DNA from: Pseudoalteromonas piscicida
GTDB lineage: Bacteria > Pseudomonadota > Gammaproteobacteria > Enterobacterales > Alteromonadaceae
NCBI RefSeq assembly: GCF_000238315.3
Contig: NZ_CP011924.1
Coordinates: forward strand, 4,114,001 to 4,178,000
DNA: 64,000 bases
Direction of reading: 5' to 3'
How positions within the stretch are numbered: the first letter of the stretch is position 1; the number at the start of each line of letters is the position of its first letter. The translations under genes were made by a program, and so were the position numbers. This document shows, one piece after another, positions 28,538 through 36,163 of the stretch. Under the pieces are notes generated by a model. It worked only from the letters and a program-made list of their open reading frames with translations, searched no databases and had not been told where the DNA came from.

Positions 28538-28809
28538 AATTGTACAAGCCACTTTTAGCATTATTAGTGTGATTGCGTGCTTATATCCGGGCTCTTGATG
28601 AGGTGCTACCTCGGCCTCTTTGATGTATTCGCGCCCTTGTGCCTTCTCTCCCACGCGGTATTTGTATACACCTGCGGTTTAACAGGCTCTCAAGGGTGGG
28701 TCTCACCGCTTAATGCTCTATCTTGGCTTGTTCAATACTGGGGGTAATCTCAGTATGCTTTCTGCTTTTACGTTCTGTTTATCTTGATTTGTTCTTCTGT
28801 TACTCAGTG
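28538..28809 (-). ncRNA. Putative guide (bridge/seek) RNA region of truncated IS, copy 1
   Basis: About 270 bases between the transposase stop and the IS end hold no gene but match the equivalent segment of copy 2 without visible change. In the IS1111 subgroup a structured guide RNA is made from this downstream position. The RNA boundaries are not defined here; the assignment is by position and conservation only. Confidence 0.45.
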
Positions 28810-29534
28810 CTACGCCGCTAAGATTTTTGGCTCGTATGTTGAACCGTTTTTAAGTAAGGCATAGGCGGTTCTAACCGTTTTATTGGCCAATGCAATGGCA
28901 ACACATTTCACGCTTTTCTTGGCGAGTAGGTTTTTTATCCAGCGTTCTTTCTCTGCGGTCGCTTCTTTATGTTTTAGCCTGCTGACTACCGTTCTTGCAC
29001 CGAGAAACAGGTTTTTCCTTAATGTATTGCCTCGTCTTTTGGGGATATGACCTATCTTGGCTTTTCCGCCTGATGAGTGCTGGGTCGGTGTAACACCTGC
29101 ACATGCCGCCGCTCCTCTGGCATCACTAAATTGTGAAGTATTGCCTAAAAATGATAACAGCTCTATCGCGGTAATTGGGCCAACGCCTTCTAATGCCATT
29201 AAACGCTGGCAACTGTCATTTTGCTTGGTTATCGCTTCAACTTGTTTATGTAGTTGTGCTTTAGCGGCACATTGTGTTTTATATAGCTCGTAACTCACCG
29301 CGAGTGCTTGTTTTAATGCGATAGGGAGCGCATTTTCAGCATCTTCTAAAATATCTGGAACCGCTTGTGTTAACGCTGCATCGCCTTGATTAATGACAAC
29401 ACCAAACTCTAATAGCAAGCCACGTATTTGATTTGAAAGCTGAGTCTTTTGTTTATCTACTAAGGTTCTCGCTTGGTTCAATGACTGCAACGTTTGCTCT
29501 TCAACCGTCATGATTTTACAGGGCTTCACGTTAT
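28810..29534 (-). pseudogene. IS110 family transposase, 5'-truncated
   Basis: The remaining part encodes about the last 240 residues of the 343-residue transposase, from NVKPCKIMTVEEQTL to the C-terminus, including the Transposase_20 domain (LMALEGVGPITAIELLSFLG). The N-terminal DEDD nuclease half is lost, so the product cannot be active alone. The open frame extends to 29556 through foreign sequence (MNKAVKYN). Only a few residues differ from copy 2, for example SLNQ for SLSQ, so the two copies diverged recently. Confidence 0.85.
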
Positions 29535-29665
29535 TATATTTAACGGCTTTATTCAAGGGGATTGGACGGACACCGGACAGTTTGCGGACAATAGCTGAAC
29601 GTAACTAAAACTGGCTGTTCGTGACTTACCGCAACATCAAATTTTAGTGGGAACCACAATTAAAA

Positions 29666-29684
29666 GATCGCGGGGTGAACCCGC
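29666..29684 (-). repeat. Interrupted REP-like palindrome at IS110 copy 2, hairpin half
   Basis: GATC at 29666-29669 is followed by the palindrome GCGGG-GTGAA-CCCGC at 29670-29684. The rest of the REP (TCCCAC, which is GTGGGA on the other strand) reappears at 31087-31092 on the far side of the IS. Joining the halves rebuilds a complete REP-like unit with a GTGG head. Confidence 0.65.
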
Positions 29685-29700
29685 TTATATGGACTCCTCC

Positions 29701-29972
29701 AATTGTACAAGCCACTTTTAGCATTATTAGTGTGATTGCGTGCTTATATCCGGGCTCTTGATGAGGTGCTACCTCGGCCTCTTTGATGTATTCGCGCCCT
29801 TGTGCCTTCTCTCCCACGCGGTATTTGTATACACCTGCGGTTTAACAGGCTCTCAAGGGTGGGTCTCACCGCTTAATGCTCTATCTTGGCTTGTTCAATA
29901 CTGGGGGTAATCTCAGTATGCTTTCTGCTTTTACGTTCTGTTTATCTTGATTTGTTCTTCTGTTACTCAGTG
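29701..29972 (-). ncRNA. Putative guide (bridge/seek) RNA region of complete IS
   Basis: This 272-base noncoding stretch lies between the transposase stop and the IS end, the position of the guide RNA in IS1111-type elements. It contains TCTCCCAC at 29810-29817, identical to the target-flank bases 31085-31092. This is the kind of match expected from a target-binding loop, although eight bases could occur by chance. Several short inverted repeats are visible, but no full fold was derived. Confidence 0.5.
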
Positions 29973-31004
29973 CTACGCCGCTAAGATTTTTGGCTCGTAT
30001 GTTGAACCGTTTTTAAGTAAGGCATAGGCGGTTCTAACCGTTTTATTGGCCAATGCAATGGCAACACATTTCACGCTTTTCTTGGCGAGTAGATTTTTTA
30101 TCCAGCGTTCTTTCTCTGTGGTCGCTTCTTTATGTTTTAGCCTGCTGACTACCGTTCTTGCACCGAGAAACAGGTTTTTCCTTAATGTATTGCCTCGTCT
30201 TTTGGGGATATGACCTATCTTGGCTTTTCCGCCTGATGAGTGCTGGGTCGGTGTAACACCTGCACATGCCGCCGCTCCTCTGGCATCACTAAATTGTGAA
30301 GTATTGCCTAAAAATGATAACAGCTCTATCGCGGTAATTGGGCCAACGCCTTCTAATGCCATTAAACGCTGGCAACTGTCATTTTGCTTGGTTATCGCTT
30401 CAACTTGTTTATGTAGTTGTGCTTTAGCGGCACATTGTGTTTTATATAGCTCGTAACTCACCGCGAGTGCTTGTTTTAATGCGATAGGGAGCGCATTTTC
30501 AGCATCTTCTAAAATATCTGGAACCGCTTGTGTTAACGCTGCATCGCCTTGATTAATGACAACACCAAACTCTAATAGCAAGCCACGTATTTGATTTGAA
30601 AGCTGAGTCTTTTGTTTATCTACTAAGGTTCTCGCTTGGCTCAATGACTGCAACGTTTGCTCTTCAACTGTCATGATTTTACAGGGCTTCACGTTATATG
30701 CTTGGCTTGCACTGGCAATGGCGAGGACATCATTTGCATCAGTTTTTTGGCCTTGCCTAAACGCTTTAACAAATTTAGGGGGAAGCAACATGACATCGTG
30801 CCCCAGCGACAGCGCTTTGCGAGCAATGTGCTGGGCGCTACCACAAGCTTCCATCACGACCTTTGAACCCTCGGCTTTTGCTAGCAACTCAAGCATAGGT
30901 TCGCGTTTCATTGGCTTATTAAACTTGAGTTTATTGCCTTTCAGCTGCGCTACTTGGAAAATGTTTTTTGCCAAGTCGATAGCAATTAAATTAGACTGTG
31001 TCAT
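29973..31004 (-). CDS. IS110 family (IS1111 subgroup) transposase
   Basis: A 343-residue DEDD transposase. The N-terminal RuvC-like domain shows IAIDLAKNIFQVAQ, VVMEACGSAQH and KTDANDVLAIA with the acidic catalytic residues; the C-terminal Transposase_20 domain shows LMALEGVGPITAIELLSFLG and GVTPTQHSSGGKAKIG with its serine. The ATG at 31002-31004 (MTQSNLIAID) is the normal family start; an open extension to 31085 runs through the IS end and is rejected. These enzymes cut and rejoin double-stranded DNA guided by an RNA from the same element. Confidence 0.93.
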   Translation of the reverse strand: MTQSNLIAIDLAKNIFQVAQLKGNKLKFNKPMKREPMLELLAKAEGSKVVMEACGSAQHIARKALSLGHDVMLLPPKFVKAFRQGQKTDANDVLAIASASQAYNVKPCKIMTVEEQTLQSLSQARTLVDKQKTQLSNQIRGLLLEFGVVINQGDAALTQAVPDILEDAENALPIALKQALAVSYELYKTQCAAKAQLHKQVEAITKQNDSCQRLMALEGVGPITAIELLSFLGNTSQFSDARGAAACAGVTPTQHSSGGKAKIGHIPKRRGNTLRKNLFLGARTVVSRLKHKEATTEKERWIKNLLAKKSVKCVAIALANKTVRTAYALLKNGSTYEPKILAA

Positions 31005-31105
31005 GTATGGATTCCTTATTTGGTAAAAGTGTTTTGCAATATCTTTATACCGTACTCTCCCGTTAAGGGGGAGGAGTCCATACATCTCCCACCAATTAAA
31101 TAATG

Positions 31106-31143
31106 CTACGCAGGTGTCTGTTCAACCATTGAACTTTGCGTAG
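31106..31143. repeat. Nested hairpin beside the IS and REP
   Basis: Outer arms CTACGCA (31106-31112) and TGCGTAG (31137-31143) enclose an inner hairpin GTTCAA-CCA-TTGAAC (31120-31134). The right outer arm includes the GTAG head of the REP at 31140, so the two elements overlap by four bases. Confidence 0.5.
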
Positions 31144-31164
31144 GAGCCGGTTCACCCAGCGATC
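31140..31164 (+). repeat. REP-like element, single copy
   Basis: The 25 bases begin GTAGGAGCCGG, continue TTCACCCAGC and end GATC. They match unit 1 of the 51.4-51.9 kb array, including the single mismatch in the second arm (CCAGC instead of CCGGC). Confidence 0.7.
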
Positions 31165-31261
31165 CTTAACTTTAGAATATGGCTCCTCAAATCAAAAAAT
31201 GAAAATAAAAAGACACTATTATTGCAGCATTTTATTGCGCTTTACGTTAAAATATTCGGTT

Positions 31262-31310
31262 ATACCAATCACACAAGTGCCTATGGCTTGCAAACAATTG
31301 TAATTGGTAT
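31262..31310. repeat. Short inverted repeat ATACCAAT / ATTGGTAT
   Basis: Arms at 31262-31269 and 31303-31310 match the outer ends of the larger MITE-like element at 37043-37251. This may be a short relic of the same family. It lies just upstream of the phosphoribosyltransferase gene. Confidence 0.4.
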
Positions 31311-31366
31311 CAATTGGCAGCGCTTGCTGCTTGTCACCATCACACGGGCTTCCTAACGGGGTATTT

Positions 31367-31931
31367 ATGTCAGATAAGTGCTATATCACAGCGCAACAAT
31401 TGCTAGAAGATTCATTTCGCTTAGCCGCTAAAGTTTATGAAGACGGGTTTAGACCTGACTTTATTATCGGTATTTGGCGTGGTGGTGCGCCTATTGGTAT
31501 CGCAGTTCAAGAATACTACGATTACAAAGGTATAGAGACTGATCATATCGCAGTACGTACTTCTTCTTACTATGGCATTGGTAAGCAATCTAAAGAAATC
31601 AAAGTTCACGGTTTGCATTACATTGTTGAAAATGCAAACGCTGACGATTCATTGCTAATCGTTGATGACGTGTTTGATTCTGGGCGCAGTATTTTTGCGT
31701 TGAAAGAAAAGCTTGCAGAGCTAATGCGCCTGAATTTGCCTCGCGATATTCGTTGTGGCTTGCCCATACTACAAGCCAGCAAACAAAAAAGTACCAATGA
31801 CACCAGATTACTTTATTCATGAGTCTGATGAGTGGTTGGTATTCCCTCACGAGCTGTCAGGTTTAACACCGGAAGAATTAGTGGAAGGAAAGTCTGACTT
31901 AGCAAATATTAAACACTTATTTGCAAAATAA
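31367..31931 (+). pseudogene. Phosphoribosyltransferase, frameshifted (hypoxanthine/xanthine type)
   Basis: The ATG at 31367 opens a phosphoribosyltransferase with GIWRGGAPIGIAVQEYY and the PRPP-binding motif LLIVDDVFDSGRS. After LPRDIR the frame changes to CGLPILQASKQ and stops at 31822. Removing one T in the CGTTGTGG stretch at about 31751-31758 restores VACPYYKPANKKVPMTPDYF and a natural C-terminus ending at 31931. The total length is one base over a multiple of three, which fits a single insertion. It could be a true mutation, as IS activity is close by, or a sequencing error. The intact product would be a purine-salvage enzyme of about 188 residues. Confidence 0.85.
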
Positions 31932-31946
31932 GCTGATCAGTACTCA

Positions 31947-31968
31947 AGGGCGAGCAAGTACTCGCCCT
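31947..31968. terminator. Terminator hairpin between convergent genes
   Basis: AGGGCGAG (31947-31954) pairs perfectly with CTCGCCCT (31961-31968) around a six-base loop, followed by AGTTATT. It lies between the phosphoribosyltransferase and the leftward Crp/Fnr gene. Confidence 0.7.
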
Positions 31969-31989
31969 AGTTATTCTAACCGCGAAAAA

Positions 31990-32646
31990 TTAAGCTTGCG
32001 CGAAGCTATCAACAAAATCCTCAAGCGCGCCAACATCGACTGGCTTTAAACCTTCACTACTGCGTACTATCAAGCCCTTTTCTACCAATTCACTGACCAC
32101 CCGACGATATGCACGCTCAGTGGTCGCAAATCTTTCGGCTTCAGCACTTACCGTTGAGTAGGCACGAAGTAATGTTGGGTTCGAATTCTCGGCACGCAAT
32201 AAGCAGTCTTTAGCAATGTTGTAGCTAAGCGGCAACAGCAACTTGTCTAAGTTTATCTTTTGGTTTTCAGTAAACTTAGCGGCGATGGTTTGCGCGGTAT
32301 ATAGGCTCAGCTCCGGTTGCTCTAGCAGTAGTTTTCGCCAATACTTTAGCTCAATGGGGTGATAGGTTACATCGCTTAAGCAAGTAACGGTATAAATACA
32401 AGGCTGATGATTCAGCGCTTCGATTTCGCCAATTAGCGTGTTGTTACAGTCCAGCTGTCCGAGTAATAATCGACGACCGTTACCGACATCATAACTAAAA
32501 GACACAGTACCACTGGTCACCAATATGAGTTTACTCAATGGTTCATCTTTGTGGATCAAGACTTCTTTTTTGCTGTGCTGAAAACTATTACCAGCAAATG
32601 CGAGTAACTGTTCGACCAAATTGGTTGAAAAATGATATTGAAACAT
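31990..32646 (-). CDS. Crp/Fnr family transcriptional regulator
   Basis: A 218-residue protein with an N-terminal cyclic-nucleotide-binding-like beta-roll (VLIHKDEPLSKLILVTSG, LIGEIEAL) and a C-terminal winged-helix DNA-binding region (VSAEAERFATTERAYRRVVS, ELVEKGLIVRSSEG). The roll lacks the clear phosphate cassette of CRP, so it may respond to another signal; the YeiL type is a possible relative. It has a single-gene context, convergent with the frameshifted phosphoribosyltransferase gene. Confidence 0.82.
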   Translation of the reverse strand: MFQYHFSTNLVEQLLAFAGNSFQHSKKEVLIHKDEPLSKLILVTSGTVSFSYDVGNGRRLLLGQLDCNNTLIGEIEALNHQPCIYTVTCLSDVTYHPIELKYWRKLLLEQPELSLYTAQTIAAKFTENQKINLDKLLLPLSYNIAKDCLLRAENSNPTLLRAYSTVSAEAERFATTERAYRRVVSELVEKGLIVRSSEGLKPVDVGALEDFVDSFAQA

Positions 32647-32930
32647 CTAGATGGCTCTTCGGACATATGTCCTATTTATTAAACTATAATGACGTTAGCA
32701 TGAATTTTTCAGTTTTACGCTAACTCACACCGTTTAAGTAGTATCGGTTTTATCTCAGCGCTGTGGCGAAGAATTTAATAAACGATATTACCATTAAACC
32801 CCCACTTCCCGTGTTAGAGCTAATTTATTGGTGCTAATTTCTAGGGGCTTGTGGGTTAGCCTTTTTATTCTGCTCCATACGTAAATTCGAGCATAAACTA
32901 TATGCTAACGCAACTTAGGGGAGAGGACAA

Positions 32931-33149
32931 ATGAGTTGGGAATATTTAGGCTATTTAGCCTCTGCTTTTTTGGTCGTTTCTTTGATGATGAGCGATGTTG
33001 CTAAGTTGCGTTGGTTCAATTTAATGGGCTGTATTTGTTTTACCGCCTATGGCGCACTTATCCAGGCTTGGCCGGTGGCGTTAACTAATGGTCTACTGGC
33101 ACTAGTTAACACCTACCACTTGGTTAAATTACAAAAAGATCAACGCTGA
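32931..33149 (+). CDS. Small YgjV-like membrane protein
   Basis: A 72-residue protein with two to three hydrophobic segments (YLGYLASAFLVVSLMM, LMGCICFTAYGALIQAWPVA, NGLLALVNTYHLV), resembling the YgjV family of inner-membrane proteins of unknown function. A clear GGGGAG site precedes the ATG at 32931. Its last ten bases overlap the 3' end of the convergent amidohydrolase gene. Confidence 0.75.
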   Translation: MSWEYLGYLASAFLVVSLMMSDVAKLRWFNLMGCICFTAYGALIQAWPVALTNGLLALVNTYHLVKLQKDQR

Positions 33150-34780
33150 TATTTAAGTTCACCTGCAATCCACGTCTGCTCGACTTTAATATCATCAATT
33201 TTATCTTCGCTTACGGTAAAGTAATCTTGGTCGATTAAGATAAAATCGGCCCACTTTCCCTGTTCTAAACTTCCCAGTTTATATTCTTGAAATGCAGCAT
33301 AAGCAGCATCAACTGTGAATGCTTGTAGTGCTTGTTCTCTGGTTAGCTTTTCTGTTGGGCGCCAGCCATCTTTGGGTAAATCTTGATGGTCTTGTCTGGT
33401 GATAGCGGCATGCAGACCATGGAAAGGATTTGCAAGCTCCACTGGAAAGTCAGAACCCGCCGCCACTCTACTTCCTTGCTTTAAGAATGTTTGCCATGCG
33501 TAAGCGCCGCTAAGCTGTTTGTCGTCTAGGCGCTTTTCGGCCATATGCATATCAGATGTGGCATGAACAGGCTGCATTGATGGAATAATATCTAATGTCT
33601 TAAAGCGAGGGATATCATCCAGGTGGACAATTTGTGCGTGCTCAATGCGATTTCTGAGCAGTCTTCCACCTGCTTTTTTAAAAACGTGTTGATATGAGTC
33701 TAGCACGATGCGATTCGCTCTATCGCCAATGGCGTGCGTGTGCGCACTGTAGCCGCTGCGTATGGCTTGGGTGATCAATGCTTCAAGCGTCGCTTGGTTT
33801 TCGAGCATTAATCCTTTGTGACCTTTGCGGTCATGATAGTCGCGAATAAGTGCTGCCCCTCGGCTGCCAAGTGCACCATCAGCATAGATTTTTACACTAC
33901 GAATAGAGAGTTGATCTCGTGTATCTTTGATCACTCCGGCGTCTAACATCTCTGCGAGTTTGGGCGAGCTTGCACTGAGCATAGCGTAGACGCGCAGAGG
34001 CATTGAGTGTTCCTTGGCGCGTGTTTGGTAGACCTGCCACGTAGTGTGGTCAATCCCAGCATCATGAGCTGAGGTAATGCCTAAACTCAGCAAGTGTTCT
34101 CCGGCTTTATTCAGCGCTTTGTTTACCTGTGCATCTGACTGAGCTGGGACATGAGTACGAATAAGGTCTTCTGCCTTGTCGATAAAAATCCCGCTCGGCA
34201 TACCGCTATTCAGTGTAATGATTTCACCGCCTTCAGGCGTCTTTGTTGATTTGGAAATGTTGGCAAGAGCCATCGCTTTTGAGTTTACCCAAATAGCGTG
34301 ACCATCTACTCGAATGAGCATGACGGGCTTATCTTTTACGTATGTGTCGAGATCGGCTGCGGTTGGGAATTGTCCGCCGGGCCATAAGGTTTGATCCCAG
34401 CCTCGACCTATTATCCATTCACCTTCATGGGCTTTTGCGTAGTGGCTAAGCCGTTTTCCTACTTCTGCAATGGTTTTGCTACCGCGCACGTCGAGTGTGA
34501 GTAAATTATTGCCAAGGCCAATGATGTGACCGTGCGCATCAATTAAACCGGGCAATAGGGTTTTTCCCTCACCATCAAACTTGGTTGCACTCGGATATTG
34601 AGTACTAAGATCTTTTGAACTTGTTTTTACGACTTTACCGTCTTTAATTACCAAAGAAGAAAAGCGCTCAATTTGCTGCGATTTAGTAGGCGTATAACCA
34701 TTTACATTGTGAATTAAGGTTACTTGAGCTGTTGATGACAGGCTAAAGCTAGCCAAAAGCGCGAGGAATGTTTTTTTCAT
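33140..34780 (-). CDS. Exported amidohydrolase (YtcJ-like, Amidohydro_3)
   Basis: A metal-dependent hydrolase of the composite-domain amidohydrolase superfamily, acting on C-N bonds of an unknown substrate. A signal peptide covers about residues 1-18, GLIDAHGHIIG carries the first metal histidines, HTHAIGDRANRIVLD the later ones, and AAGSDFPVE the final aspartate. The ATG at 34778-34780 with an AAGGA site is preferred to the GTG at 34795. The 5' part of this gene, up to codon 81, is included in the 1275-bp tandem duplication, which left a truncated second copy at 35780-36055. This copy is intact. Confidence 0.88.
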   Translation of the reverse strand: MKKTFLALLASFSLSSTAQVTLIHNVNGYTPTKSQQIERFSSLVIKDGKVVKTSSKDLSTQYPSATKFDGEGKTLLPGLIDAHGHIIGLGNNLLTLDVRGSKTIAEVGKRLSHYAKAHEGEWIIGRGWDQTLWPGGQFPTAADLDTYVKDKPVMLIRVDGHAIWVNSKAMALANISKSTKTPEGGEIITLNSGMPSGIFIDKAEDLIRTHVPAQSDAQVNKALNKAGEHLLSLGITSAHDAGIDHTTWQVYQTRAKEHSMPLRVYAMLSASSPKLAEMLDAGVIKDTRDQLSIRSVKIYADGALGSRGAALIRDYHDRKGHKGLMLENQATLEALITQAIRSGYSAHTHAIGDRANRIVLDSYQHVFKKAGGRLLRNRIEHAQIVHLDDIPRFKTLDIIPSMQPVHATSDMHMAEKRLDDKQLSGAYAWQTFLKQGSRVAAGSDFPVELANPFHGLHAAITRQDHQDLPKDGWRPTEKLTREQALQAFTVDAAYAAFQEYKLGSLEQGKWADFILIDQDYFTVSEDKIDDIKVEQTWIAGELKYQR

Positions 34781-34888
34781 TATATTGTCCTTCACTGAGA
34801 GTGTTTATTCAGAATAATCATCTAACTCAATAAAGCCAAGTCTTTGAGTTGAGAGTATACTTGAGTTTTAAAGGAGTGGAGTGTCAAA

Positions 34889-35389
34889 GTGAAGTTGTTT
34901 GTTGTATACCTAGGCGGCCGTATTCAAGGTTGCCATATTGAAATACATGATGTGCGCTTTGTCGCGGCAAATACAATTGAAGAGGCTTATCCCAAATTAA
35001 AGCAGCAATGGGTTGGTGATAAAAACTCGGTGCATATGGATAGCTACACAATCATTGAACATGCCGATGGTTATGCCATTGAACTTACCGAAGAGCGTGT
35101 TGAGCAAGCTGATCATTTATACTTTGTGAACCTGGGAGGATATAAGCCAGATAGGTTAGCTGAGGCGCATGACTTTGGGCTGTTCGTTGCAACGAATGCG
35201 GATGAAGCAAAAGAGAAAGCAAAAGCGTTTTTGCTTAACGGCTTTAGCCATATTCATAAAGACGATTTACATGATGTAGATGACTGTTTTGCCATTGATT
35301 TATTTGATCAAAACTTAAATATCAAGCTCACCCACAGTGGCCAATCAACACCGCTTACCCCTTTGTGGTTTGGTTATCATCCTCTATAA
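34889..35389 (+). CDS. DUF1543 domain protein, copy A
   Basis: A 166-residue protein starting at a GTG preceded by a GGAGTGGAG-like site. It has two similar halves (MKLFVVYLGGRIQGCHIEIH and LYFVNLGGYKPDRLAEAHDF), matching the DUF1543 family, whose function is unknown. It is predicted to be cytoplasmic. It is divergent from the amidohydrolase gene with about 108 bases between starts. An identical second copy lies 1275 bases downstream because of the tandem duplication. Confidence 0.85.
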   Translation: MKLFVVYLGGRIQGCHIEIHDVRFVAANTIEEAYPKLKQQWVGDKNSVHMDSYTIIEHADGYAIELTEERVEQADHLYFVNLGGYKPDRLAEAHDFGLFVATNADEAKEKAKAFLLNGFSHIHKDDLHDVDDCFAIDLFDQNLNIKLTHSGQSTPLTPLWFGYHPL

Positions 35390-35406
35390 CCAATGTGAGG
35401 GATATC

Positions 35407-35634
35407 CTAGCCCTCACCCTCATTGTTTTCATCGTTATCTGCTTTTATGGCTATTTTGATAGCGACAATCACGACGGCAAACATTAAAAACGGCAGTGCA
35501 GCTAGAGAATACTCAACAATGTGGCTGTCTTTGTAGCTAGGTTGCAAAATAAAATGGCCGCCTACACACATTAAGATCACTACAAACAGCAAAGGTAGCA
35601 TCATAATTTCTTTGTTCTTTTTGTGTTTTTTCAT
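35407..35634 (-). CDS. Small two-helix membrane protein, copy A
   Basis: A 75-residue product with a basic start (MKKHKKNKE), two transmembrane helices (MMLPLLFVVILMCVGGHFIL and the stretch around AALPFLMFAVVIVAIKIAI) and an acidic tail (DNDENNEGEG). No family was recognised. It converges on the DUF1543 gene with 17 bases between stops. It is duplicated exactly at 36682-36909. Confidence 0.65.
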   Translation of the reverse strand: MKKHKKNKEIMMLPLLFVVILMCVGGHFILQPSYKDSHIVEYSLAALPFLMFAVVIVAIKIAIKADNDENNEGEG

Positions 35635-35779
35635 TTTGCACTCAGCTAATTATTCTTTCATTGAATGATGAACACTCTCTCACACGCGGTGCAAAAAAGC
35701 CTTGATCGAAATCAGTGCGGCGGATTATACCAATTCACTCTGAGTTAGAAATAAAATTCATGAGTTTATACCAATTGTA

Positions 35780-36055
35780 TTAATTAAATGAGCTATTTGA
35801 AGCGGAGGAATAGTCAATTAAACCGGGCAATAGGGTTTTTCCCTCACCATCAAACTTGGTTGCACTCGGATATTGAGTACTAAGATCTTTTGAACTTGTT
35901 TTTACGACTTTACCGTCTTTAATTACCAAAGAAGAAAAGCGCTCAATTTGCTGCGATTTAGTAGGCGTATAACCATTTACATTGTGAATTAAGGTTACTT
36001 GAGCTGTTGATGACAGGCTAAAGCTAGCCAAAAGCGCGAGGAATGTTTTTTTCAT
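35780..36055 (-). pseudogene. Truncated amidohydrolase gene, copy B
   Basis: The ATG, signal peptide and first 81 codons are identical to the intact gene at 33140-34780. At the duplication junction (35813/35814) the frame enters unrelated DNA and ends after a short tail beginning DYSSAS. The metal-binding histidines are missing, so no enzyme can be made, but the promoter and ribosome site are duplicated and a short exported peptide may be expressed. Confidence 0.9.
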
Positions 36056-36163
36056 TATATTGTCCTTCACTGAGAGTGTTTATTCAGAATAATCATCTAA
36101 CTCAATAAAGCCAAGTCTTTGAGTTGAGAGTATACTTGAGTTTTAAAGGAGTGGAGTGTCAAA

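Larger units (their letters stand above)
28522..29534 (-). mobile_element. Truncated IS110/IS1111-type element, copy 1
   Basis: The element begins just after a REP palindrome, with the subterminal repeat TATGGACTCCTCC at 28525-28537. It is almost identical to the complete copy at 29685-31086 with a constant offset of 1163 bases, but identity stops at 29534 inside the transposase gene, so the 5' third of the transposase and the other IS end are missing. What follows (29535-29665) does not match the IS. The break is clean and may have come from a deletion or from another insertion. Confidence 0.85.
29685..31086 (-). mobile_element. Complete IS110/IS1111-type insertion sequence, copy 2
   Basis: About 1.4 kb bounded by perfect 13-base subterminal inverted repeats, TATGGACTCCTCC at 29688-29700 and GGAGGAGTCCATA at 31070-31082, with three or four bases outside each repeat, as is typical of the IS1111 subgroup. 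It encodes one transposase and a long noncoding segment downstream of it. It splits a REP-like repeat between its palindrome and its head. No target duplication is visible, as expected for IS110 elements. Confidence 0.88.
34539..35813. repeat. Tandem duplication, unit A (1275 bp)
   Basis: Unit A contains the 5' part of the amidohydrolase gene, the DUF1543 gene, the small membrane gene and the first 46 bases of the MITE-like element. It is followed immediately by unit B. All corresponding coordinates differ by exactly 1275, and the encoded proteins are identical. Bases flanking the junction show no shared microhomology (left flank ends GCGCA, unit ends GGAATAG). Confidence 0.92.

Noticed and set aside
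28370-28654. Open frame of 94 codons over the parC end and the IS end
   Set aside because: It crosses the parC 3' end, a terminator and the IS boundary, and the IS part recurs at copy 2 without the same start. It is not a gene.
29057-29293. Open frame on the plus strand inside the transposase, repeated at 30220-30456
   Set aside because: It is antisense to the Transposase_20 domain and is present twice only because the IS is.
28457-31366. Composite transposon formed by the two IS110 copies
   Set aside because: Only about 130 bases lie between the copies, there is no cargo gene, one copy lacks an end, and each has its own REP target. Two separate insertions fit better.
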